Assembly (NCBI GenBank): GCA_040221975.1
Contig: JAVJWR010000016.1
Location: 18,368 to 82,367, forward strand
Source of the DNA: Haliea sp040221975
GTDB taxonomy: Bacteria > Pseudomonadota > Gammaproteobacteria > Pseudomonadales > Halieaceae
Reading direction: 5' to 3'
DNA: 64,000 nucleotides
Of the stretch, positions 1 to 8,568 are shown in pieces. Made by a program: the position numbers and the translations under genes. How positions within the stretch are numbered: position 1 is the first letter of the stretch; every line of letters starts with the position of its first letter. Under the pieces are notes generated by a model, which saw nothing but the letters and a program-made list of their open reading frames with translations, was not told where the DNA came from and did no database searches.

Positions 1-124
1 ACCGGTCATCGAACGCCGGGTGGGGATCGTGACCCGCCGCCGCTATCCATTGTCAGGGCCCGCCGAAGCCCTGGTCGACATTCTCCGCGCGCACTACCAG
101 GATGCGAGGCCCGAGGTGACGTAG
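1..124 (+). CDS. C-terminal end of a LysR-type transcriptional regulator (partial)
   Basis: The window opens inside a gene whose last ~40 codons (frame starting at base 2) run to a TAG at 122-124. The visible peptide contains RRVGIVTRRRYPLSGPAEAL and ends DARPEVT. The pattern of a beta-strand VGIVTRR, then PLSPAA-like residues, then an amphipathic helix is typical of the extreme C-terminus of LysR effector-binding domains. DNA-binding and ligand pocket are outside the window, so target and effector cannot be named. It ends 85 bp before uup, which has its own promoter. Confidence 0.6.
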   Translation, partial: PVIERRVGIVTRRRYPLSGPAEALVDILRAHYQDARPEVT

Positions 125-158
125 GGTAGACAGAGACCGTCTCCCGGACCGCGAAGTT

Positions 159-167
159 TGCTACAAT
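159..167 (+). promoter_or_regulatory. Extended -10 promoter for uup
   Basis: TG-C-TACAAT at 159-167 is an extended -10 element 42 bp upstream of the uup ATG. The -35 region around 139-144 is poor, which is tolerated by extended -10 promoters. It lies in the gap between the LysR gene and uup, so uup is probably transcribed independently. Confidence 0.5.
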
Positions 168-209
168 GCGCGCCCTTGGCTACCACCACCCCACTACTGA
201 AGTCATACC

Positions 210-2105
210 ATGCCCCTGCTCCGCCTCGAATCCCTGCAACTGCACTACGGCACCCAGGTGCTGCTCGACCATGTAGACCTGACCATCCGTCGCGGCGAGC
301 GCTGGGGCCTGCTGGGCCGCAACGGTACCGGCAAGACCACTCTGCTGCGCATCCTCGCCGGGGAACAGCAACCAGACGCGGGCGAGCGCTGGCTGCGGCC
401 CGGTGTGCGCATCGCGCGCCTGCTGCAGACCCTGCCCGACGCCGATGACAGCAGCGTTTACGACGTGGTCGCCGAGGGGCTGGCGGAGGCCGGCAAGCTG
501 CTGGCGGAATACCATCACCTGCTGCAGGATGCCGACATCGACTTCGACCGCCTGGCGCGGGTGCAGCAGCAACTGGAGGCCGCCGATGGCTGGGCCCTGC
601 AGCAGCGGGTTGAAACCACGATCACCCAGCTGCAGTTGCCCCAGGACGCGAAAATGGGCGAGCTTTCCGGCGGCTGGCGCCGGCGCGTGGCCCTGGCCCA
701 GGCCCTGGTCGCGGACCCGGATATCCTGCTGCTGGACGAGCCCACCAACCACCTGGACATTCCCGCGATCCAGTGGCTGGAAACCCAGCTGCAGCAGTTC
801 CGCGGTGCGATCGTGCTGATCACCCACGACCGCCGCTTCCTGCAGAACGTCGCCACCAGTATCGCCGAGCTGGACCGGGGCCATCTCACCACCTGGCATG
901 GCAGCTATCAGGGCTTCCTCAATCACCGCGAGCAGGAGCTGGAGGCCGAGGAACGCGCCAACGCCCTGTTCGACAAGAAGCTGGCCCAGGAAGAAGTGTG
1001 GATACGCCAGGGTATCAAGGCCCGCCGTACCCGCAACGAGGGTCGCGTGCGGGACCTGGAGGCCATGCGCCGGGAGCGCCAGCAGCGGCGGGAAAAGGTC
1101 GGCAGCGCCAACTTCAATATCGAGGAAGCCAGCCGCTCGGGCAAGATCGTCGCGGAGCTGGAACATGTGAGCAAGGCCTTTGAGGGCCGGGATGTGATTC
1201 GCGATTTCTCGACCATCATTCAGCGCGGCGACCGGGTGGGTATTGTCGGCGCCAACGGGGCCGGCAAATCCACCCTGGTGAAGTTGATCCTGGGCCAGCT
1301 GGCCCCGGACAGCGGTACGATAAAACTCGGCACCAAGCTGGAGATCGCCTACTCGGACCAGCTGCGCGGCAAGCTGGAGCCGGAGCAGAACCTGATCGAC
1401 AACATCTGTGGCGGCCAGGATTTCATCGAAATCAACGGCAAGCGCCGTCACGCCATCTCCTATCTGGGTGACTTCCTGTTCAGTCCGGAGCGGGTGCGCA
1501 CACCGGTCAAGGCGCTGTCCGGCGGCGAACAGAACCGCGCCATTCTCGCGCGCCTGTTCAGCAAGCCCGCCAACCTGCTGGTGCTGGACGAGCCCACCAA
1601 CGACCTGGACGTGGAGACCCTGGAACTGCTGGAAGACATCCTGCTGTCCTTTGACGGCACGGTGATCCTGGTCAGCCACGATCGCGACTTCATGGACCAC
1701 GTAGTGACCCAGTTGCTGATCCTGCGCGGCGACGGCACGGTAGAAGAACAGGCCGGCGGCTACAGCGACTGGGAAGCCCGCGGCGGCCGGCTCACCGACC
1801 CCGCCGGTCGCGGCCAGCAGATGCCCGCCAGCAAGCCCGAACCGGCACCCACGGCGGTCTCACCGACAACCCCGGCCGCACCCGCCCGGCGCAAGCTGTC
1901 CTACAAGGAGCAGCGCGAACTGGAGGCCCTGCCGGGCAAGATCGAGGAGCTGGAACAGCAGCAGGCCGCGTACCAGGCGCAAGCCGCCGACCCGGCCTTC
2001 TACCAGCAGGGCCGGGATACCATGGACAAGGTGCTGGCGGAGCTGGCCGCCGTGGAGGAAGCCCTGGAAGCCGCCATTGAGCGCTGGACCGAGCTGGAGG
2101 GCTGA
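210..2105 (+). CDS. uup: ABC-F family ATP-binding protein Uup
   Basis: This is a 631-residue soluble protein with two ABC ATPase domains and no membrane segment, which is the ABC-F architecture. Domain 1 has Walker A GRNGTGKTT at ~36-44, signature LSGGW at ~152 and Walker B LLLDEPTNHLD at ~172. Domain 2 has Walker A GANGAGKST at ~347, signature LSGGEQ at ~436 and LVLDEPTNDLD. A charged linker lies between them, and the last ~70 residues form the coiled-coil tail typical of Uup. Uup proteins act on ribosomes or branched DNA and affect precise excision of transposons. Length and tail fit Uup better than EttA or YheS. It is a single-gene unit behind the 159-167 promoter. Confidence 0.93.
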   Translation: MPLLRLESLQLHYGTQVLLDHVDLTIRRGERWGLLGRNGTGKTTLLRILAGEQQPDAGERWLRPGVRIARLLQTLPDADDSSVYDVVAEGLAEAGKLLAEYHHLLQDADIDFDRLARVQQQLEAADGWALQQRVETTITQLQLPQDAKMGELSGGWRRRVALAQALVADPDILLLDEPTNHLDIPAIQWLETQLQQFRGAIVLITHDRRFLQNVATSIAELDRGHLTTWHGSYQGFLNHREQELEAEERANALFDKKLAQEEVWIRQGIKARRTRNEGRVRDLEAMRRERQQRREKVGSANFNIEEASRSGKIVAELEHVSKAFEGRDVIRDFSTIIQRGDRVGIVGANGAGKSTLVKLILGQLAPDSGTIKLGTKLEIAYSDQLRGKLEPEQNLIDNICGGQDFIEINGKRRHAISYLGDFLFSPERVRTPVKALSGGEQNRAILARLFSKPANLLVLDEPTNDLDVETLELLEDILLSFDGTVILVSHDRDFMDHVVTQLLILRGDGTVEEQAGGYSDWEARGGRLTDPAGRGQQMPASKPEPAPTAVSPTTPAAPARRKLSYKEQRELEALPGKIEELEQQQAAYQAQAADPAFYQQGRDTMDKVLAELAAVEEALEAAIERWTELEG

Positions 2106-2211
2106 CCTGGGCAGCTTGACCACTGCTGCAGGAATCGGGGGCAGCTACACCAGGGCGCATTCGACCGCATGCCGACCCGAAGGACCTGACCCTGGATTAC
2201 TGCCTTCCCGA

Positions 2212-3408
2212 TCAATGGCTCAGCAGCACCTTGCCCACAGCCTCGGCGAGATAGTCGATATTGGCGCCGTTGACCCCCGCCACATTGATACGGGATGACT
2301 CCAGCATGTAGACGCTGTGTTCCTCGCGCAGGGCGACGGCCTGCTCCCGACTCAGGCCGAGGAAGGAGAACATGCCCTTCTCCCGTTCGATAAAGCCGAA
2401 ATCCCGGTCCGTGCACTGCTCCAACTTGCTCATCAGGCTGGTGCGCAGGCCGTTGATGCGCCGGCACATGGCCTGCAACTCGTCCTGCCAGTTGGCGTTG
2501 AGCTCATCGTCAGCAAGCACACGCCCCGCCAGCAGGGCGCCGTGGGCCGGGGGCATGGAGTAGATGCGCCGCGCCGCCACCTGGGCCTGGCTGCGCAGGG
2601 CCAGGGAACTGGCGGGGTTGGCCGAGGCAAAAATGGTGGCCCCGGTGCGCTCCCGGTACAGGCCCATGTTCTTGGAGCAGGAGGCAGCGATAATGACCTC
2701 CGGCAAACGCTGTACCAGCAGCCGCAGACCGGCGGCATCTTCCTCCAGACCATCACCCAGCCCCTGGTAGGCGATATCGACGAAGGGCAGGAAGCCCTGC
2801 CGCGAGGCCATGTCCGCGATCACGCCCCACTGCTCCAGCGACAGGTCCGCACCGCAGGGATTGTGGCAGCAGCCGTGCAGCAGCACCACGTCACCCTGCT
2901 GCGCCTGCCCGAGATCATCCACCATGGCCGTAAAATTGACGCTGTGGCTGGCGGGCTCGTAGTAGCGGTAGGTTGCAAACTCGAGGCCGACGCTACCCAG
3001 CAGCGGTATGTGCACCGGCCAGGTCGGGTCCGAGACCCACACCCGCGCTCCCGGCACCGCAAGGTTGATGACTTCCGCACCGATGCGCAGGGCGCCGCAG
3101 CCGCCCGGCGTCTGGATGCTGCTGACCCGGCCATCCACGAGGGCGGGGCTATCCTCGCCCAGCACCAGGCGCTGGATCCCCTGGTTGAACAGCGGATCGC
3201 CGGCGGGGTGCATGTAGGCCTTGGTGGTTTCCTCCTCGACCAGGGCCTGCTGGGCCAGGCTCACGGCATCGAACACCGGGCACACGCCCTCTTCATTCAT
3301 GTAGATCCCGACTGTGAGGTCCACCTTCTGCGGGTTCGGATCCGCACGGCAGGCGGCGGCGAGGCCGAGGATGGAGTCTTCAGGAACCTGGGGCAGCGTT
3401 TCCAACAT
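2212..3408 (-). CDS. Aspartate/aromatic amino acid aminotransferase (class I)
   Basis: This 398-residue class I PLP aminotransferase belongs to the AspC/TyrB group (usual length ~396). Visible landmarks are the substrate-loop region VDLTVGIYMNEEG near 29, HNPCG near 182 (Asn183), Asp211 in FVDIAYQG, which pairs with the pyridine nitrogen, and the Schiff-base Lys246 in SCSKNMGLYRER. It should transfer amino groups between aspartate or aromatic amino acids and 2-oxoglutarate in the cytoplasm. ATG at 3408 is chosen because AAGGA precedes it and the alignment to AspC starts there; an in-frame extension to 3579 would run into pepD. It lies 20 bp downstream of pepD and is probably co-transcribed. 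AspC versus TyrB specificity cannot be decided by eye. Confidence 0.9.
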   Translation of the reverse strand: MLETLPQVPEDSILGLAAACRADPNPQKVDLTVGIYMNEEGVCPVFDAVSLAQQALVEEETTKAYMHPAGDPLFNQGIQRLVLGEDSPALVDGRVSSIQTPGGCGALRIGAEVINLAVPGARVWVSDPTWPVHIPLLGSVGLEFATYRYYEPASHSVNFTAMVDDLGQAQQGDVVLLHGCCHNPCGADLSLEQWGVIADMASRQGFLPFVDIAYQGLGDGLEEDAAGLRLLVQRLPEVIIAASCSKNMGLYRERTGATIFASANPASSLALRSQAQVAARRIYSMPPAHGALLAGRVLADDELNANWQDELQAMCRRINGLRTSLMSKLEQCTDRDFGFIEREKGMFSFLGLSREQAVALREEHSVYMLESSRINVAGVNGANIDYLAEAVGKVLLSH

Positions 3409-3428
3409 GAGGGTAATCCTTGTGGGTA

Positions 3429-4871
3429 TCAGAGTTCCGCCAGCAGGGCGGTCAGGAAGTGCCAGAAGGGCGGCACGGTATCGATGCGCAGGCGCTCGGT
3501 CGGCGAGTGGGCACCGCGGATGGTGGGACCGAAGGAGAGAATATCCGTATCCGGTTTCTTGCTCTTGAGGATCCCGCATTCGAGGCCGGCGTGAATGGCC
3601 TTGACCGCCGGCTCGCTGTCGAACAGACGCTGATGCAGGGCCTTGGCCCGGGCCAGCATGGGGCTGGCAAAATCCGGCTGCCAGCCGGGATAGCCGTCAA
3701 TACGCCGGATCTCCAGACCCGCCAGCCGGGCCAGCGCCTCCACCCCGGTGCGCAGCGGCAGCGCCTGTTCGGCGTTGAAGAAGCGGTAGCTCGCCTCCAG
3801 CTCCAGGGCACCGTCCCGCAGTTGCAGTCGCGCCAGGTTGACACTGAGATCCACCAGGTCCGCGGGCTGGGCCAGGCTGTAGGCCTGGGCGCCGTGGGGG
3901 AATGCGGCCAGCACCGCCAGCAGACGCTGGCTGTCCGCCGCGCTCAGCAGCGGCTGCGGCTCGACCGGCGTCAGCCCGAGAGAGACGGCATGATCCGCCG
4001 CCGGCAGGTAACTGCGCCAGCGCGCCAACAGGGAATCCAGGCGCTCTGCCAGGGCCCGGGCCTGCCCGGGTGCACAGGCAAAGGTCACAGTGCCCTCCCG
4101 CGGGATGACGTTGTGGGCAACGCCGGCACTGGCGGCAATCAGCTGCACCGCGTCCACATCCGCAAGGCTCTCCGCCAGCAGTTTCAGCGCATTGCCGAGC
4201 TGGTGATGGATCTCGACGCCGGAGTGACCGCCGGCGAGACCCTTCACTTCCAGGCTCCAGTACGACAGGTCGTCGGCGGCTGCCGCCAGCGGGTAGCGCC
4301 CGGTGAAGACCCAGCCGCCGCCCCCGGCGCAGCCAATGTACAGTTCGTGCCAGTCCTCGGTGTCCAGGTTCAGCATCACCTCGCCGCTGAGCAGGCTGGC
4401 ATCCAGCCCCAGGGCGCCGCCGAGGCCGGTTTCCTCGTCCACGGTAAACAGCAGCTCCAGCGGCGGGTGCTGGACATCGGTATCGGTCATCACCGCCAGC
4501 GCCGCCGCACAGCCGATGCCGTTGTCCGCACCGAGCGTGGTCTGGTCCGCCAGCAACCAGCCGTCCTCGACCTTCAGGCTCAGGGGGTCGGCAAGGAAAT
4601 CGTGGACCTTGTCGCCGGTCTTCACCGTCACCATGTCCAGGTGGTTCTGGATGATTACCGTGCCGTGGTGCTCGCGCCCGGGTGACGCCGGCACGTAGAC
4701 CACCAGGTTGCCGATGGCATCCAGCTGCCACCCGTAGTCGTGGGCCTCGGCCTGCCCGATCACGTAGTCGCGCACCGCGTCCTCGGCTTTCGAGGGCCGC
4801 GGAATCTGCGAAATGCGGTAAAAGTGTTCCCAGAGGTGCTCGGGATCGTTGGGATAGGCGGCTGGTTTCAT
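3429..4871 (-). CDS. pepD: Aminoacyl-histidine dipeptidase (peptidase D, M20C family)
   Basis: 480 residues, matching E. coli PepD (~485). Metal ligands of the M20 fold are recognisable: His77 and Asp79 in NHLDMV, Asp116 in TLGADNGIG, Glu146/147 in VDEETG, and Asp170 in NLDTED. The enzyme is a cytosolic zinc dipeptidase that cleaves Xaa-His and related unblocked dipeptides. It is first in a leftward pair with the aminotransferase, consistent with peptide and amino acid catabolism. The ATG at 4871 has no Shine-Dalgarno. A TATAAT lies only 7 bp upstream, suggesting a leaderless transcript. Confidence 0.93.
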   Translation of the reverse strand: MKPAAYPNDPEHLWEHFYRISQIPRPSKAEDAVRDYVIGQAEAHDYGWQLDAIGNLVVYVPASPGREHHGTVIIQNHLDMVTVKTGDKVHDFLADPLSLKVEDGWLLADQTTLGADNGIGCAAALAVMTDTDVQHPPLELLFTVDEETGLGGALGLDASLLSGEVMLNLDTEDWHELYIGCAGGGGWVFTGRYPLAAAADDLSYWSLEVKGLAGGHSGVEIHHQLGNALKLLAESLADVDAVQLIAASAGVAHNVIPREGTVTFACAPGQARALAERLDSLLARWRSYLPAADHAVSLGLTPVEPQPLLSAADSQRLLAVLAAFPHGAQAYSLAQPADLVDLSVNLARLQLRDGALELEASYRFFNAEQALPLRTGVEALARLAGLEIRRIDGYPGWQPDFASPMLARAKALHQRLFDSEPAVKAIHAGLECGILKSKKPDTDILSFGPTIRGAHSPTERLRIDTVPPFWHFLTALLAEL

Positions 4872-4878
4872 GATCGGG

Positions 4879-4884
4879 ATTATA
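4879..4884 (-). promoter_or_regulatory. Putative -10 box of pepD (leaderless promoter)
   Basis: On the minus strand TATAAT occupies 4884-4879 inside the 30-bp gap between the permease stop and the pepD ATG at 4871. Transcription about 7 bp downstream of a -10 box would start at or next to the ATG, leaving no leader. No good -35 is visible, and no ribosome-binding site precedes the ATG. Confidence 0.35.
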
Positions 4885-4901
4885 CCGGGGGAGGCGGGGG
4901 C

Positions 4902-6221
4902 TTACATCAATGCAAACTTGGCGATGAAAATCAGCGCCAGGAACCAGGCTCCGGGCGAGATATCCCGGTATCTGCCAACGCACAGCTTGATCGCCACGTA
5001 GCTGATGAAGCCGACCGCGATACCGTTGGCGATGGAAAACGTCAGCGGGATCATCACCACGGTAAGCAGCGCCGGCACCACCTCGGTCATGTCCTCCCAG
5101 AGCAGGCTCTGCAGGCTGGTCAGCATCAGCATGGCCACGTAGATCAGTGCGCCCGCAGTAGCGAAGGCCGGCACCATGGCGGCCAGCGGCGCGAAGAAAA
5201 TGGCCACCAGAAACAGGGTACCCACGGTGACTGCGGTCAGGCCCGTGCGACCACCGGCGGCGACACCGGCGGCGCTCTCGACATAGCTGGTCACCGGGGC
5301 ACAGCCGAGGAAAGCGCCAACTACACTGGAGGTGCTGTCCGCCTTCAGCGCCCGGTCCAGGTTGCGGATGCTGCCGTCCGGCTGCACCAGGCCGGCGCGG
5401 GTGGCCACGCCCAGCAGGGTGCCGGCGGTGTCAAACAGGTTCACGAACAGGAAGGCGATGATGACACTGGTCATGGCCACATCCAGGGCCCCGGGGATAT
5501 CCAGCTGCAGGAAGATCGGCGCCATGCTCGGCGGTGCCGCCACCAGCCCCTGGAACTGCACCAGACCCGAGCCCAGGGCGATGGCGGTAATGGCGAGGAT
5601 GCCAATAATGATCGCGCCGTGCACCTGGCGGATGGACAGGATGGCGATGACCAGGAAGCCCAGCGCCGCCAGGAAGGGCTCTGGCGCCGCCAGGTCGCCC
5701 AGGGTGATAAAGGTGGCGTCACTGGCGATGATAATGCCGCCGCTCTTGAGGCCGATGAAGCCCACGAACAGGCCCACGCCCGCGCCCATGGCCACCCGCA
5801 GGTCAATGGGTATGCTGTCCAGCATCCAGCGCCGCAGGCGGGTGACGCTCATGATCACAAACAGCACGCCGGCCAAAAAGACGGCCCCCAGGGCCACCTG
5901 CCAGCTGTAGCCCAGGTCGGCGACTACGGTGTAGGTGAAAAAAGCGTTCAGGCCCATGCCCGGCGCCAGCCCCACGGGCCAGTTGGCGTACAGGCCCATC
6001 AGCCAGCAGGCCAGGGCCGACGCCAGGCAGGTGGCGACGAAAGCGGCTTGCGGGTCCATGCCCGCGGCGGCCATCAGCTGCGGGTTGACGAAGATGATGT
6101 AGGCCATGGTGACGAAGGTGGTGGCGCCGGCAATCAGCTCGGTGCGGACGGTGGTGCCGTGCTCGGACAAGCGAAAAAATCGCTCCAGCGGGCCTGCAGC
6201 AGACGGGTGACCGTGTTCCAT
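4902..6221 (-). CDS. NCS2 family purine (guanine/hypoxanthine) permease
   Basis: 439 residues with about a dozen strongly hydrophobic segments, the size of the AzgA-like branch of the NCS2 nucleobase-cation symporters. Recognisable stretches are ATTFVTMAYIIFVNPQLM near the N-terminus, LAPGMGLNAFFTY, and NLFDTAGTLLGVA in the middle. It should import guanine, hypoxanthine or adenine by proton symport at the inner membrane. ATG 6221 is chosen over an upstream in-frame start at 6371 because GAGGGAG precedes it and AzgA-like proteins begin close to ERFFRLSEHGTTVRTE. It is divergent from the phosphoribosyltransferase at 6360, which would trap the imported base as a nucleotide. Exact base preference is inference. 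Confidence 0.88.
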   Translation of the reverse strand: MEHGHPSAAGPLERFFRLSEHGTTVRTELIAGATTFVTMAYIIFVNPQLMAAAGMDPQAAFVATCLASALACWLMGLYANWPVGLAPGMGLNAFFTYTVVADLGYSWQVALGAVFLAGVLFVIMSVTRLRRWMLDSIPIDLRVAMGAGVGLFVGFIGLKSGGIIIASDATFITLGDLAAPEPFLAALGFLVIAILSIRQVHGAIIIGILAITAIALGSGLVQFQGLVAAPPSMAPIFLQLDIPGALDVAMTSVIIAFLFVNLFDTAGTLLGVATRAGLVQPDGSIRNLDRALKADSTSSVVGAFLGCAPVTSYVESAAGVAAGGRTGLTAVTVGTLFLVAIFFAPLAAMVPAFATAGALIYVAMLMLTSLQSLLWEDMTEVVPALLTVVMIPLTFSIANGIAVGFISYVAIKLCVGRYRDISPGAWFLALIFIAKFALM

Positions 6222-6359
6222 GGTGCTGCTCGCTCCCTCTGGCAGACATATTCCGAAAGGCCGCAGTTTACGCAATGACCTGCGGAGGCACCATAGCGAA
6301 CAAGCTGTGCTAATCTCTGCGCCTTCACAGCTCGCCCACGGCGTGAGGAAGGCAGCACC

Positions 6360-6938
6360 ATGCACAAGCACTACATCAGCGCCCAGCAGTTGCTGGAAGA
6401 TTCCTTCAGGCTGGCCTGGCAGGTGTATACCAGCGGCTATCGACCCAACTACATCGTCGGCGTCTGGCGCGGCGGGGCGCCGGTAGGGATCGCGGTGCAG
6501 GAACTACTGGATGTGCTGGGCCTGGAAGCGGACCACATCGCCATCCGCACCTCTTCCTACACCGGCATCGGCGAACGCAGCCGCCACGTCAAGGTGCACG
6601 GCCTGACCTACCTCATAAAGCAACTGGAATCCGAGGATTCACTGCTGATCGTCGACGATGTGCACGACTCGGGCCTGTCCATTGAACAGGTGATCCACGA
6701 CCTGCACCAGGCCTGCAAGAAGAACACGCCGGACATCCGCATCGCCACCCCCTACTACAAGCCCGGCAACAACCAGACCGAGCGGGTGCCGGATTACTAC
6801 ATCCACGAGACCAACGACTGGCTGGTATTTCCGCACGAACTGCACGGCCTGACCGCAGCAGAGATCCGCGCCAACAAGCCGGAGCTCGCCAGCATCATGC
6901 CGGAACTGGAGCAGCTGCTGGCGGCAAAAGGTCAGTAG
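6360..6938 (+). CDS. Purine (hypoxanthine-type) phosphoribosyltransferase
   Basis: 192-residue type I phosphoribosyltransferase. The PRPP-binding loop LLIVDDVHDSGLSI lies at ~95-108 and the pyrophosphate-loop residues WRGG at 36-39. The C-terminal hood contains DYYIHETNDWLVFPHE, resembling Hpt/Gpt-like proteins. The reaction is purine base + PRPP to nucleoside monophosphate in the cytosol. AAGG lies ~8 bp before the ATG. It is divergent from the purine permease (138-bp gap) and convergent with the amidohydrolase gene, stop codons 5 bp apart. The substrate could be hypoxanthine, guanine or xanthine; this cannot be settled from sequence alone. Confidence 0.85.
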   Translation: MHKHYISAQQLLEDSFRLAWQVYTSGYRPNYIVGVWRGGAPVGIAVQELLDVLGLEADHIAIRTSSYTGIGERSRHVKVHGLTYLIKQLESEDSLLIVDDVHDSGLSIEQVIHDLHQACKKNTPDIRIATPYYKPGNNQTERVPDYYIHETNDWLVFPHELHGLTAAEIRANKPELASIMPELEQLLAAKGQ

Positions 6939-6943
6939 CTGCC

Positions 6944-8353
6944 CTACTGCTTTTCACGCAGGGCCTTGCGGATGCGGGCGCTGGCCCGGGTCACCTCTGC
7001 ACGCAGCGCCGACTCATCAATGGACAGCACCTGCCGATCCCGCATCAGCACCTGGCCGGCGACAATGGTCGTCTGCACGTCCTGGCTGTCGAGCACGTAC
7101 ACCAGGTGGGATTGCACGTCGTACAGGGGCATGTGCCGGGTCTGGCCGACATCGAGCTGGATCATGTCTGCCTGCATTCCCGTCTTCAGCTGGCCGATGG
7201 TCGCGCCCATGTGAATGGCCGCCGCGCCCAGTCGCGTTGCCATGGCCAGGGCCTGGCCGGCAGGCATCGCGGTGGGATCGCCACTGGCGACCTTGTGCAG
7301 CAGGGCCGCCATGCGCACCTCCTCCCACAGGTCCAGGTCATTGTTGGAAGCTGCGCCATCCGTGCCCAGGCCGACATTTACCCCCGCCGCCAGCATCGCC
7401 GGCACCGGAGAAATACCCGCACCCAGCTTCATGTTGGAGGTGGGATTGTGAATCGCACCCACCCCGGCCTCGGCGGTCAGGGCAATGTCCGCGGTGTCCA
7501 GCTGCACCATATGCGCCGCAATCAGCGGCAGCTGGTACAGACCCAGCGCCGCCACGTGGTGCACCGGACTGGTGCCGTACTGCGCGGCGACAAACTCGGT
7601 CTCCGCCGGCGCTTCCGCCAGGTGCATGGTCACCAGGGCGTTGAGCTGGGTGGCTTTTTCCACCGTGGCCTGCAGGTGCTCGGCCGAGACCGTGTAGGGC
7701 GCATGCGGCGCGAAGGCGGGCGTGATGCGGGGATGCCGGCCCTGCCAGCGAGCGACAAAATCCGCGGCAGCGGCGAAGGAATCATCCCAGCCGTTAAAGC
7801 CGGGGCTGGGATAATCAATGTGCGGAGAACCGATCACGGCCCGCAGGCCACAGCGCTCGACTACAGCGGCGATTTCGTCCGGATAGAAATACATGTCGAC
7901 GAAGGTGGTGGTGCCGCCGCGGATCATCTCCCAGCACGCCAGTTCGGTGCCGGTGCGCACAAACCCGGGGGTAACAAAGCGACCCTCCATGGGAAACACG
8001 TAGTGGTTCAGCCAGGTCATCAGGTCGAGATCGTCGACCATGCCCCGGAACAGGGTCATGGCGGTGTGGGTGTGGCCATTGACCAGGCCGGGCATCAGCA
8101 CCCGGCCCACTCCCGGAATGCTGGCCTCTGCCACCCAGGCCCGGTCGATTCGCTCCCGCGGCCCCACGTCCACAATCACACTGTCGCGCACCACCACTGC
8201 AGCATCCTTGAGCTCCGGCTGTGCCGGATCCATGGTCAGCAGGTAGTCGCCATAGACAATCAGGTCGGCGCCGCTGGCCGGGCCTGCGACCGCCAGCGGC
8301 GGGCACAGCACACCCAGCAGCAGCCAGGGCGCGAACAACTTCAACACAGGCAT
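6944..8353 (-). CDS. Exported amidohydrolase of the TRZ/ATZ-MtaD family (adenosine/SAH deaminase-like)
   Basis: 470 residues from the ATG at 8353. Residues 1-24 form a Sec signal peptide: MPVLK, then a hydrophobic LFAPWLLLGVLC, then PPLAVAG. The mature part is an amidohydrolase barrel with the metal motif NGHTHT (His94, His96), PHAPYTVS, a TMHLAEAP histidine and the GTDGAASNND aspartate loop. These fit S-adenosylhomocysteine/methylthioadenosine deaminases and ATZ/TRZ chlorohydrolases. Family members are normally cytosolic, so a signal peptide is notable. The start at 8353 is preceded by GGGGGAC; an upstream start at 8500 would hide the signal peptide. It is divergent from the TonB receptor (215-bp gap). 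Hydrolytic deamination of a purine or related heterocycle in the periplasm is inferred. Confidence 0.8.
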   Translation of the reverse strand: MPVLKLFAPWLLLGVLCPPLAVAGPASGADLIVYGDYLLTMDPAQPELKDAAVVVRDSVIVDVGPRERIDRAWVAEASIPGVGRVLMPGLVNGHTHTAMTLFRGMVDDLDLMTWLNHYVFPMEGRFVTPGFVRTGTELACWEMIRGGTTTFVDMYFYPDEIAAVVERCGLRAVIGSPHIDYPSPGFNGWDDSFAAAADFVARWQGRHPRITPAFAPHAPYTVSAEHLQATVEKATQLNALVTMHLAEAPAETEFVAAQYGTSPVHHVAALGLYQLPLIAAHMVQLDTADIALTAEAGVGAIHNPTSNMKLGAGISPVPAMLAAGVNVGLGTDGAASNNDLDLWEEVRMAALLHKVASGDPTAMPAGQALAMATRLGAAAIHMGATIGQLKTGMQADMIQLDVGQTRHMPLYDVQSHLVYVLDSQDVQTTIVAGQVLMRDRQVLSIDESALRAEVTRASARIRKALREKQ

Positions 8354-8568
8354 TCTCCCGTCCCCCGTTCGCAGGGACCCAGCGCAATCGAGCGCCCATA
8401 AACATGGGCAAATTCCGGTATTTTTGCCGCGGGGGGCTGCGTCCGCCGCTGCAGGGGAGTAACTTTGCACAAATGCGCCGACAAGGCCAGCAGTGGGCAC
8501 CAGAACCCGCCAGCTATCCGCAAGAAATCACCGACTGCATCCCACCAGTTTACTCAGGAGACTCATCC

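Noticed and set aside
180..1700. 506-residue open frame antisense to uup
   Set aside because: It lies wholly within a clear ABC-F gene and its sequence is a composition artefact of high-GC codons (V/A/L/Q-rich without motifs).
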